Assembly (NCBI GenBank): GCA_039816825.1
Contig: JBCBXA010000019.1
Location: 1-42,934 of the forward strand
Length of the DNA stretch: 42,934 bases
From: JBCBXA01 sp039816825
GTDB taxonomy: Bacteria > Pseudomonadota > Alphaproteobacteria > Rhizobiales > Rhizobiaceae
Direction of reading: 5' to 3'
Shown here: one piece after another, positions 36,744 to 42,934 of the stretch
How positions within the stretch are numbered: the first letter of the stretch is position 1
How the letters are laid out: every line of letters begins with the position of its first letter
Notes under the pieces: generated by a model
Told to the model about the DNA's origin: nothing
The model's input: the letters and a program-made list of their open reading frames with translations, nothing else
The model's database searches: none
Position numbers and translations under genes: made by a program

Positions 36744-36753
36744 AAAGCGCTTT
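36744..36753 (-). promoter_or_regulatory. LacI-type operator palindrome AAAGCGCTTT
   Basis: AAAGCGCTTT is a perfect ten-base palindrome with a central CG step, the hallmark of LacI/GalR-family operators. It lies upstream of the LacI gene and about 10 bp past the end of the photolyase-like gene. Autoregulation of the LacI gene is the likely use. Confidence 0.6.
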
Positions 36754-36762
36754 TGACACCGC

Positions 36763-38010
36763 TTAGTGCCGAAAAACGATACCGGCGTCGCGCAGCAGCG
36801 CAGGAATCTGCTTCTTGAATTTGAAGAAACCGGCCGTGGCGTAGGGCCAGGCCCGCTGGTCCCAGCCTCGGACCAGTTCGGCGACTGACAGGTCAAACTG
36901 GTTGCGGGCCCTTGCCTTGAACGCATCCATGCCATCGCGCACCCAACCAGCGGGTACATAGGGAGTGACGATCTGCTGAACGCCAGCTGATTGCAGCTCT
37001 GCCAGAACATCGTCGGACGCTGTCATAGGCAGCCGCTCGGCATCGAAATAGGCCGCACAGTCAGCCAGTTGATTTTGGAGGGCGGCCTCAGTCCAGCGAA
37101 CCGAGGCGTAGTCGGCTTCGACCGACGGTGAACGGTGATTGGCGAACGATAGTCCCACCACATGACTTACGCTCACGCCATTCGGCATCTGGAGACTTTC
37201 GTAACCATTGTCTTCGCCGTGCAGCAAAAGCGCCGTCGGCGAGCCGGCGGCGAGTTTTGGAAAGCCCGAAAGATCAGGCATTTCAGCTGGCTCCAATGGA
37301 GGCTCCTCAAGCGGGTCAGGCGCCTCGTCCAGATTTCGCGGGTTGAAGCGTCGGTCCGTGAACTTTGCAATATTGGACGCGGTCGCAACGTAGTGCTTGC
37401 CCCGGCTGTGGAGCCCGCCAACCCAGCGCCATGAGAGCGTGTTCGACGCCGGATCGCCATCAATGAGATGCTGAAGAAAGAAGTCTGCGCCCAATTCCCA
37501 AGGCAGGCGCAACGTGAAAATCCAAATCGACGCGAACCACATGCGCGCATGGTTGTGGAGCCAGCCTGTCTCCACCAGCTCCTGCGCCCAATGATCAAAT
37601 CCATCCGCACCCGCGCGCCCTGAAATCGCAGCCTCATAATCAGCCTGCAGCGTGTCATCTTCTTCAAGCTGCGAGAGCCAGTGGTCGCGACCGTCCACAT
37701 AATCGCGCCAAACCTCGGGCCGCTGCTCCAGCCAGCCTTTGAAGTAGGTGCGCCAGAAGACCTCCTGAATGAATTTCTCCGAGCCCTGAAGGCCATATTT
37801 TTCCAAGACATGCTGGGAGATCTCATGCTCGCTGATCAGCCGGTGCCGAATGTAAGGCGACAGGACAGACGTCTTGGATCCGCCCATGCCGCCAAAATCA
37901 AAATTGCGCCCCTCCCGATATCGCTTGCCCGCAGCGGGCAGAAATTCGGCCAGACGTTCAAGACCGGCGGTGCGGGTAGGAAGGGGTGAAATATCGGTCA
38001 TGTCGGCCAT
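36763..38010 (-). CDS. Photolyase-like FAD-domain protein, with the alpha/beta-type domain at the C-terminus
   Basis: About 415 residues from ATG 38008-38010 (a second ATG is at 37999). The first 225 residues are the helical FAD-binding domain of the DNA photolyase/cryptochrome family: SVLSPYIRHRLISEHEI (48-65), FIQEVFWRTYF (80-90), TGWLHNHARMWFASIWIF (148-165) and DGDPASNTLSWRWVGG (184-199), which hold FAD and the electron-transfer tryptophans. The usual N-terminal antenna domain is missing. Instead, after a proline-rich linker (230-250), residues 256-400 carry TALLLHGEDNG and later DDVLAELQSAGVQQIVTPYV and FDLSVAELVRGWDQRAWPYA, an alpha/beta pattern like that of an antenna domain. Light-driven DNA repair or signalling is inferred. 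It is divergent, across 52 bp, from a FAD oxidoreductase. Confidence 0.8.
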   Translation of the reverse strand: MADMTDISPLPTRTAGLERLAEFLPAAGKRYREGRNFDFGGMGGSKTSVLSPYIRHRLISEHEISQHVLEKYGLQGSEKFIQEVFWRTYFKGWLEQRPEVWRDYVDGRDHWLSQLEEDDTLQADYEAAISGRAGADGFDHWAQELVETGWLHNHARMWFASIWIFTLRLPWELGADFFLQHLIDGDPASNTLSWRWVGGLHSRGKHYVATASNIAKFTDRRFNPRNLDEAPDPLEEPPLEPAEMPDLSGFPKLAAGSPTALLLHGEDNGYESLQMPNGVSVSHVVGLSFANHRSPSVEADYASVRWTEAALQNQLADCAAYFDAERLPMTASDDVLAELQSAGVQQIVTPYVPAGWVRDGMDAFKARARNQFDLSVAELVRGWDQRAWPYATAGFFKFKKQIPALLRDAGIVFRH

Positions 38011-38062
38011 GTTTGCGGATGTCGGTCGCGCCCTAGTTAGGGCGGTGACGCTGGAGGTGCAG

Positions 38063-39028
38063 ATGGGCGATATGAGTGATGACAAAAAACCGCGCTGCAT
38101 TGTGATCGGCGCCGGGATGGCCGGGCTGACGGCAGCGCACAAGCTCGACGACGCCGGATGGGCCGTGACCGTGCTGGAAAAGTCCCGCGCCATTGGCGGA
38201 CGTCTGTCGACGCGCTCGACAGACTGGGGACCCATCGACCACGGCGCGCAATATGCGACGGCCAAGGGCAAGCCCTTCCGGGCACTGATGACCGGATTGT
38301 CGAACAAAGGCTCCGTCGCCCTTTGGGAGCCGAACGGCAAAGATCGTGACGGCGAGTGGCATGTCGGGCACGGCGGCATGAGCCACATGCTCCAGCCGCT
38401 GGCCGATGGTCTGAATATCGAATTCTCAACCACCGCGACCGGCGTGAAATCCACGGCAGGCATGGCAAGCGTGTCGTTGGACGATGGCACGAGCATCCAG
38501 TGCGAACTTTGCGTGATTGCTGCTCCCTCACCCCAAGCGCAACACCTCACAGGCGGTGCTGACGGCCCGTTCCCCGCACTGTCAGGGGTTGAATATGCCC
38601 CCTGTTATGCGGGCCTGTTCGTCTTCGAACGGAAACTCGACCTGCCGGACGTTGTCCGCCCAGACGGCGACATCGCCTGGGCAGCCCGCTGCAACTCCAA
38701 GCCCGGGGGTGATGGTGAACTGGATCGCTGGGTTGTCCACGGCTCGCCCGACTGGAGCCGGCAAGTTCTGGAGACCGGCAAGACTGAAATGGTCGAGCCG
38801 ATGCTCGACGCCTTCAGCGCATCAAGCGAGACCGACCTACCTTCAACCCTCTACGCCCGAGCCCATCGCTGGCGCTACAGCCTGGTCGAGACGCCCCTGG
38901 GCGAACCCTTCCTCCTTGATCCGACAGGCCGCATGGGCGTGATTGGTGACGGAATGTTAGGCGGACGCGTGGAAGCTGCTTTTGAAAGCGCGCGGCAGTT
39001 CTGCGATCACATCAAAACCCGTGGCTGA
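38063..39028 (+). CDS. Renalase-like FAD/NAD(P)-dependent oxidoreductase (COG3380 type)
   Basis: About 321 residues. The ATG 38063 is preceded by GGAGGTG; the frame is open to 37874 but the extra part lies on the opposite strand of the photolyase-like gene. The N-terminal Rossmann motif IVIGAGMAGLTAAHKL (GxGxxG at 16-21) is followed by the acidic ribose contact VTVLEKSRAIGGRLSTR, typical of flavin amine oxidase/renalase relatives. The C-terminal motif GRMGVIGDGMLGGRVEAAF gives the second FAD contact. Predicted proteins of this COG often lie near photolyase genes, as here; their substrate is not settled. They may oxidise a pyridine-nucleotide side product or reduce a flavin cofactor. It is transcribed away from the photolyase-like gene. 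Confidence 0.88.
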   Translation: MGDMSDDKKPRCIVIGAGMAGLTAAHKLDDAGWAVTVLEKSRAIGGRLSTRSTDWGPIDHGAQYATAKGKPFRALMTGLSNKGSVALWEPNGKDRDGEWHVGHGGMSHMLQPLADGLNIEFSTTATGVKSTAGMASVSLDDGTSIQCELCVIAAPSPQAQHLTGGADGPFPALSGVEYAPCYAGLFVFERKLDLPDVVRPDGDIAWAARCNSKPGGDGELDRWVVHGSPDWSRQVLETGKTEMVEPMLDAFSASSETDLPSTLYARAHRWRYSLVETPLGEPFLLDPTGRMGVIGDGMLGGRVEAAFESARQFCDHIKTRG

Positions 39029-39090
39029 CCGGGCTTCAGCCTCGAAAGACGGTGGCCAGGCGGCTATATAAAGCGCAGCGGGAGATATTT

Positions 39091-40164
39091 ATGCTCGACA
39101 AACCCAAAGCGCCACCACGCACACCAGTCACCGTCCTGACCGGCTATCTGGGTGCCGGAAAGACCACACTGCTCAACCGGATCCTGACGGAAAACCACGG
39201 CAAGAAGTACGCCGTCATCGTCAATGAGTTCGGAGAGATTGGCATCGACAATGATCTCATCGTTGAGAGTGACGAAGAGATCTATGAGATGAACAATGGC
39301 TGCGTGTGCTGCACCGTGCGGGGCGATCTGATCCGCGTGGTTGAAGGCCTGATGCGGCGGCCGGGGCGCTTCGACGCCATCGTGGTCGAAACCACCGGCC
39401 TCGCCGACCCCGCACCCGTGGCACAGACTTTCTTCATGGATGACGATGTCCGCGCCAAGGCGGAGCTGGATGCTGTGGTGGCGCTCGTTGATGCGAAACA
39501 CTTCATGCAGCGCCTCGAGGACAGCCCGGAGGCCACCGAGCAGGTGGGCTTTGCCGATGTGGTGCTTCTCAACAAAACCGATCTTGTCGACGAAGCCGAA
39601 GTGGCAGCGGTCGAGCGCGCCATCCGCTCCATCAACCCGATGGCTGAGGTGCACAAGACCGAGCGCAGCGCCGTATCCATGGACACGATCCTGGGCCGGC
39701 ACGCCTTTGATCTTGAAAAGGCGCTCGAGCGTGACCCGCATTTCCTCAACCAAGGGAATACAGAGGACGACGACCACCATCACCATGATGAGTCGTGCGG
39801 TCCGGATTGCAGTCACGATCATCATCACCATGACCATGAAGGCGGCATTCACGGCTCCGACATCGGCTCTCTATCGCTTTCTGCAGCGGAGCTGGACCCG
39901 GGCAAGTTCTTCCCGTGGATCAACCACCTCACCCAGACCGATGGCCCCGATATTCTTAGGCTAAAGGGCATTCTGGCGTTTGACGGGGACGACAAGCGCT
40001 ATGTCGTTCAGGGTGTGCATATGATCATTGAAGGTGATCATCAGCGGGACTGGAAGAGAGACGAGGAGCGCCGGTCGCGACTGGTCTTCATCGGGCGCAA
40101 ACTGGACCGCGAAAAGATCGAGGCCGGGTTCAACGCCTGTCGCACGACGCAAGAGGCAGCCTGA
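39091..40164 (+). CDS. CobW/COG0523 GTP-binding metallochaperone
   Basis: About 357 residues from ATG 39091 (GGGAG seven bases upstream); an in-frame GTG or similar at 39052 is not supported. The P-loop is GYLGAGKTT (18-26), followed by NEFGEIGIDNDL, the metal-binding CxCC motif at residues 71-74 (NNGCVCCTVRG), TTGLADPAPV and the NKTD guanine-specificity motif. A His-rich segment (about 227-255) has two HHHH clusters and two Cys, a usual zinc reservoir or sensor. The C-terminal CobW_C domain ends in RLVFIGRKLDREKIEAGF. Members deliver zinc or cobalt to target enzymes using GTP; the His stretch and CxCC favour zinc. The WD40 gene starts 6 bp after it. Confidence 0.93.
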   Translation: MLDKPKAPPRTPVTVLTGYLGAGKTTLLNRILTENHGKKYAVIVNEFGEIGIDNDLIVESDEEIYEMNNGCVCCTVRGDLIRVVEGLMRRPGRFDAIVVETTGLADPAPVAQTFFMDDDVRAKAELDAVVALVDAKHFMQRLEDSPEATEQVGFADVVLLNKTDLVDEAEVAAVERAIRSINPMAEVHKTERSAVSMDTILGRHAFDLEKALERDPHFLNQGNTEDDDHHHHDESCGPDCSHDHHHHDHEGGIHGSDIGSLSLSAAELDPGKFFPWINHLTQTDGPDILRLKGILAFDGDDKRYVVQGVHMIIEGDHQRDWKRDEERRSRLVFIGRKLDREKIEAGFNACRTTQEAA

Positions 40165-40170
40165 CCATCC

Positions 40171-41160
40171 ATGCAGCCCTTTCTTGCCCCGTTTGAGTTC
40201 GGGGAATATGTCGAGTTTGCCGGGTTCCTAGCGGAGCATCCCGTTTTCGCCTTGGCCGACGGACAGATCCGGATGTTCACCGATGAAGGCGAACAGACGC
40301 TTCAGGCCCATGACGGGTTGACCTGCGCCACCATCGCGCATGACGCCAAAAGCCTGATCACGGGCGGCGAGGACGGCAAAGTTCTCTCAACCAATGCGAA
40401 GGGCGAATACACAGAACTTGGTGCGGTAGAGCGCAAGTGGATCGATAGCGTCGCCACTGGGCCGAACGGGGTTGTTGCTTGGTCCGCCGGAAAAGAAGTG
40501 ACCGTCAAAAACGGTGACGGCATCCACACATTCAGCCACGAGAGCACCGTCGAAGACATCGCCTTTGCACCCAAGGGACTGCGGATCGCCGCTGCGCGTT
40601 ACAATGGGGTGGATCTGTATTGGGCAGGCACCGAAGCGGAGCCGCAATCGCTTGAGTGGGATGGCCCACACAATCTGGTGCGGTTCTCGCCCGATGGCCG
40701 CTTTCTTGTGACCTCCATGCAGGAGAATGTTTTGCACGGCTGGCGGCTCGACACTGGCGCGCACATGCGGATGGCTGGCTACCCGACCAAAGTGAAGAGC
40801 CTCGACTTCACGGCATTCACATCCAAAGGCGGCAAGTGGCTCGCCACTTCTGGTGCCAATTCGGCCGTCTTGTGGCCCTTCACCGGGCAGGAAGGGCCTA
40901 TGGGCAAAGTGCCTCGGGAACTGGGTACGCGGCCTGAAAGCGTAGTCACTCAAGTAGCCTGCCACCCCAAAGAAGCCGTCGTCGCCATTGGCTATGCGGA
41001 TGGTCTGGTGGGTCTGGCCGCGATTGAGGGCGAAACAGAGACCGTCGTACGCCCGGCGGGCAAAGCTGCCGTCACGGCCTTTGGTTGGAACGAAACGGGC
41101 ACTCAACTGGTCTTCGGAACAGAAGATGGAGCGGGCGGGCTTGTCGATATGTCGAACTAG
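40171..41160 (+). CDS. WD40-repeat protein co-transcribed with the metallochaperone
   Basis: A 329-residue soluble protein made of WD40-like blades: strands such as GLTCATIAHDAKSLITGGED, VEDIAFAPKGLRIAAARYNG, NLVRFSPDGRFLVTSMQENV, KSLDFTAFTSKGGKWLATSG and VTQVACHPKEAVVAIGYADG. About seven repeats would close one propeller. There is no signal peptide and no membrane segment, so it is cytoplasmic. A six-base gap to the COG0523 gene indicates one transcript; this pairing recurs in alphaproteobacteria, suggesting that the WD40 protein is a binding partner or client of the metallochaperone. No enzyme motif. Confidence 0.87.
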   Translation: MQPFLAPFEFGEYVEFAGFLAEHPVFALADGQIRMFTDEGEQTLQAHDGLTCATIAHDAKSLITGGEDGKVLSTNAKGEYTELGAVERKWIDSVATGPNGVVAWSAGKEVTVKNGDGIHTFSHESTVEDIAFAPKGLRIAAARYNGVDLYWAGTEAEPQSLEWDGPHNLVRFSPDGRFLVTSMQENVLHGWRLDTGAHMRMAGYPTKVKSLDFTAFTSKGGKWLATSGANSAVLWPFTGQEGPMGKVPRELGTRPESVVTQVACHPKEAVVAIGYADGLVGLAAIEGETETVVRPAGKAAVTAFGWNETGTQLVFGTEDGAGGLVDMSN

Positions 41161-41291
41161 CCTGTGCTGCACGACCGCAACATCCTATCGAGATAGCAGC
41201 TTTGTGTTCACCACACGGCCGAGTAACGCTTGGTAAGGATGCGTGCGCTAGCTAGTGTTGTGAGCAACGCAGTGACAGCCGTGAGCCCAAC

Positions 41292-41843
41292 ATGACTGAT
41301 TTCTCCGACACAAAATTCTCCCGCCGCGACCTGATGCTGGGCCTTGGTGCCGCATCATTGGCGAGCGCTGCGGGCATCTCCCCTGCCCTCGCCGACATGC
41401 CCAAGGGCGTGAAGTGGGTAGACTACGGGAACCCCAAATACACTCCGGGATCCATTCTGATCTCAAACTCCAAGCGCCGCCTGTTGCTCGTCCACGAGGA
41501 CGGCAAGGCTCTGCGCTATCCCGTGGCCGTTGGAAAACCATCCGAACAATGGACGGGCATGCTGCCGGTAACGAACAAGGTTGAAGGCCCGATCTGGTAC
41601 CCAACACCCTCCATGCGTGAGAAGAACCCGGATCTCCCAAAATATGTGAAAGCGGGTCCGAAGAACCCCATGGGCACCCATGCCATCTATCTTGGCTGGA
41701 CGTTCTACCGGATCCACGGCACCAATTCGCCCGGTTCCATTGGTCGTGCAGCCTCTTCTGGCTGCTTCCGCATGTACAACAGCCACGTCAAAGACCTGTA
41801 CGCACGCGTGCATTTCGGAGCGCCCTGTTACGTCACGGCGTAA
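41292..41843 (+). CDS. L,D-transpeptidase (YkuD), probably Tat exported
   Basis: A 183-residue protein. The N-terminus FSRRDLMLGLGAASLASAAG carries a twin-arginine motif (residues 10-17) and a cleavable hydrophobic region ending PALADMP, which suggests Tat export. The YkuD domain covers about residues 53-182, with TGMLPVTNKVEGPIWYPTPS, the HGTN motif at 142-145 and SGCFRM at 156-161, giving the catalytic His142 and Cys158 pair. Such enzymes form 3-3 cross-links in peptidoglycan or attach proteins to it. Domain length is standard, with no LysM or other targeting module. It is preceded by a 131-bp gap after the WD40 gene and converges on pth. Confidence 0.92.
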   Translation: MTDFSDTKFSRRDLMLGLGAASLASAAGISPALADMPKGVKWVDYGNPKYTPGSILISNSKRRLLLVHEDGKALRYPVAVGKPSEQWTGMLPVTNKVEGPIWYPTPSMREKNPDLPKYVKAGPKNPMGTHAIYLGWTFYRIHGTNSPGSIGRAASSGCFRMYNSHVKDLYARVHFGAPCYVTA

Positions 41844-41871
41844 GCGCTCAAGCCTCTAACCCAGGACAGCG

Positions 41872-42597
41872 TCAACTGCGGTCAAAGAGCTTCCTCAAGC
41901 CTTCAGCCATTGCGCCAAGACCAGATGCCGGTTTCTGTTCCGGCAACTGCGCCTCTTTTCGCGGCTTCTGGCCGCCGGACTTCGCGCGCGCTGCCTTGGC
42001 AGGCGCCCCACTGGCCCCGGCCTTAGCTTCGTTTTGAACGGCGAGAGCGGCGCGGTTCATAAAACCCGCGGCATCGTCTTTGAACAGCATGCCTATGTCG
42101 TCGCCTATCGCATCCAGAAGCGGTTGCAGCCACGCCTGATCCGACTTGGCAAAATCGCCCAAAACGTGTCCATTAACCCGCGCCTTGTCGCCGGGATGGC
42201 CGATGCCGAGGCGCATGCGCACATAGTCTTTGCCGATGTGCGCGTCAGTGCTTTTGAGGCCGTTGTGGCCACCATGCCCGCCGCCCGTTTTCACCCGCAC
42301 CTTGCCAGGAGCCAGATCCAGCTCGTCATGCATGACGATGACATCGGCGGGCGCGAGCTTGTAGAAGCGAATGGCTTCGCCGACGGCTTGGCCTGAGACA
42401 TTCATGAAGGTTTGGGGTTTCACGAGCAGGGTCTTCACACCTGCAATCTGGCCGTCCGCAACTTCCGCCGAGAACTTCTTGCGCCAGGGGGAGAAGCCAT
42501 GGCGGCGGTGAATCTCATCCGCCGCCATGAAGCCAATATTGTGCCTGTGACCTGAATATTTGGCCCCAGGATTTCCAAGACCGACGACAATGCGCAT
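41872..42597 (-). CDS. pth: Peptidyl-tRNA hydrolase with a C-terminal extension
   Basis: A 241-residue enzyme that recycles prematurely released peptidyl-tRNAs by cleaving the ester bond. The N-terminal motif IVVGLGNPGAKYSGHRHNIG gives the conserved Asn in GNPG and the catalytic His20; QTFMNVSGQAV, MHDELDLAPGKVRVKTGGGHGGHNGLKS (catalytic Asp and Asn) and RMRLGIGHPGDK follow in the usual order. The enzyme core ends near residue 190; about 45 extra residues rich in Ala, Lys and Pro extend the C-terminus, a common alphaproteobacterial feature. The gene is 27 bp downstream of rplY on the same strand, the normal pair. Confidence 0.96.
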   Translation of the reverse strand: MRIVVGLGNPGAKYSGHRHNIGFMAADEIHRRHGFSPWRKKFSAEVADGQIAGVKTLLVKPQTFMNVSGQAVGEAIRFYKLAPADVIVMHDELDLAPGKVRVKTGGGHGGHNGLKSTDAHIGKDYVRMRLGIGHPGDKARVNGHVLGDFAKSDQAWLQPLLDAIGDDIGMLFKDDAAGFMNRAALAVQNEAKAGASGAPAKAARAKSGGQKPRKEAQLPEQKPASGLGAMAEGLRKLFDRS

Positions 42598-42624
42598 GGC
42601 GTGTCTCCCGGCCCGGAACGACGC

Positions 42625-42934
42625 TTACTCGGCGTCGTCTTCCTTGACGTTGATGCTCTCAACTTCATCCGCTGCCGGAGCTTCGGTCTCTTCTTCTTCA
42701 GAAGCGCCGCCGCCTGGAGCCTGGATGGTCAGAAGCGTGAAGTCGCGGTCCTGAATGGTTGGAACCACGCCCTTGGGCAGATCAACAGCGGAGATGTTCA
42801 CCACATCACCGATCTGTGCGTCAGTGATGTCGACCGTGAGGTTCTCTGGGATCGAGTCCGCAGGAACTTCCACTTCCACGACGTGGCGGACAACGTTCAG
42901 AACACCGCCAGCTTTCAGCCCGGCAGACGCTTCT
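42625..42934 (-). CDS. rplY: 50S ribosomal protein L25/general stress protein Ctc, C-terminal part
   Basis: The frame is open from the window end to the stop at 42625-42627, giving about 102 residues. It is the second (TL5/CTC) beta domain: GGVLNVVRHVVEVEVPADSI, then LTVDITDAQIGDVV and HISAVDLPKGV-like NISAVDLPKGVVPTIQ. An acidic, disordered tail rich in Glu and Ala (EEETEAPAADEV) closes the protein. L25 binds 5S rRNA. The N-terminal domain and start lie beyond the window. It precedes pth on the same transcript. Confidence 0.92.
   Translation of the reverse strand, partial: EASAGLKAGGVLNVVRHVVEVEVPADSIPENLTVDITDAQIGDVVNISAVDLPKGVVPTIQDRDFTLLTIQAPGGGASEEEETEAPAADEVESINVKEDDAE

Noticed and set aside
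38011..38550. 180-codon upstream extension of the photolyase-like protein
   Set aside because: It lies opposite the FAD oxidoreductase coding sequence, reads as low-quality Pro/Ser-rich sequence, and does not provide the missing antenna domain.

Overview
The window is bacterial chromosome with the look of an alphaproteobacterium, probably a marine or soil heterotroph in or near Hyphomicrobiales/Parvibaculales. This placement is inference. It rests on the high GC content, the long rhizobial-type UvrB with its LDEM/GRTEKP tail, DUF2336 and DUF1499 proteins, a TAXI-type TRAP transporter, a BetC-like choline sulfatase and the rplY-pth pair. No rRNA, tRNA, CRISPR array, insertion sequence or integrase was seen.

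Layout. 1-9.5 kb: the end of an AEC-family carrier, betC, a small secreted protein, trhO (tRNA hydroxylation), a DUF1036 envelope protein, a Bcr/CflA-type MFS exporter, an ArsR-SRPBCC regulator with a MAPEG gene and a clear palindromic operator, two envelope-associated unknown proteins (one PH-like, one DUF1499) and a secreted TPR protein. 9.7-15.4 kb: two tandem DUF2336 paralogues, then a surface-polysaccharide-like group (flippase, JmjC/cupin-fold protein, BioF2/FemAB-type acetyltransferase). 15.5-18.3 kb: a LysR/methyltransferase divergent pair and a VOC-WYL regulator operon with repeated CTGACA half-sites. 18.4-21.4 kb: uvrB.

21.4-24.9 kb is the accessory region. An AT-rich gene starts inside the uvrB stop codon. 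It joins an Mrr-type PD-(D/E)xK nuclease to a STAND-like P-loop NTPase, the architecture of single-protein anti-phage systems. Its C-terminus appears to lie in another frame downstream. An 830-bp stretch without a convincing gene follows, then a small Cys-motif protein that also looks frame-shifted.

24.9-42.9 kb returns to ordinary chromosome: a DUF922 secreted protease-like protein, a TAXI receptor and fused TRAP permease separated by a terminator/attenuator, a secreted beta-helix protein, an AlkB alkane hydroxylase with a palindromic operator, an MFS transporter abutting ychF, a class I aminotransferase with a TTG start behind a terminator hairpin, a LacI regulator with its own operator, a photolyase-like FAD protein whose domain order appears reversed and which is divergent from a renalase-like FAD oxidoreductase, a COG0523 metallochaperone with a WD40 partner, a Tat-type L,D-transpeptidase, pth, and the C-terminal part of rplY.

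The strongest candidate for a little-described system is the nuclease-NTPase gene at 21392-23610. Second is the domain-swapped photolyase-like protein with its FAD oxidoreductase partner at 36763-39028.
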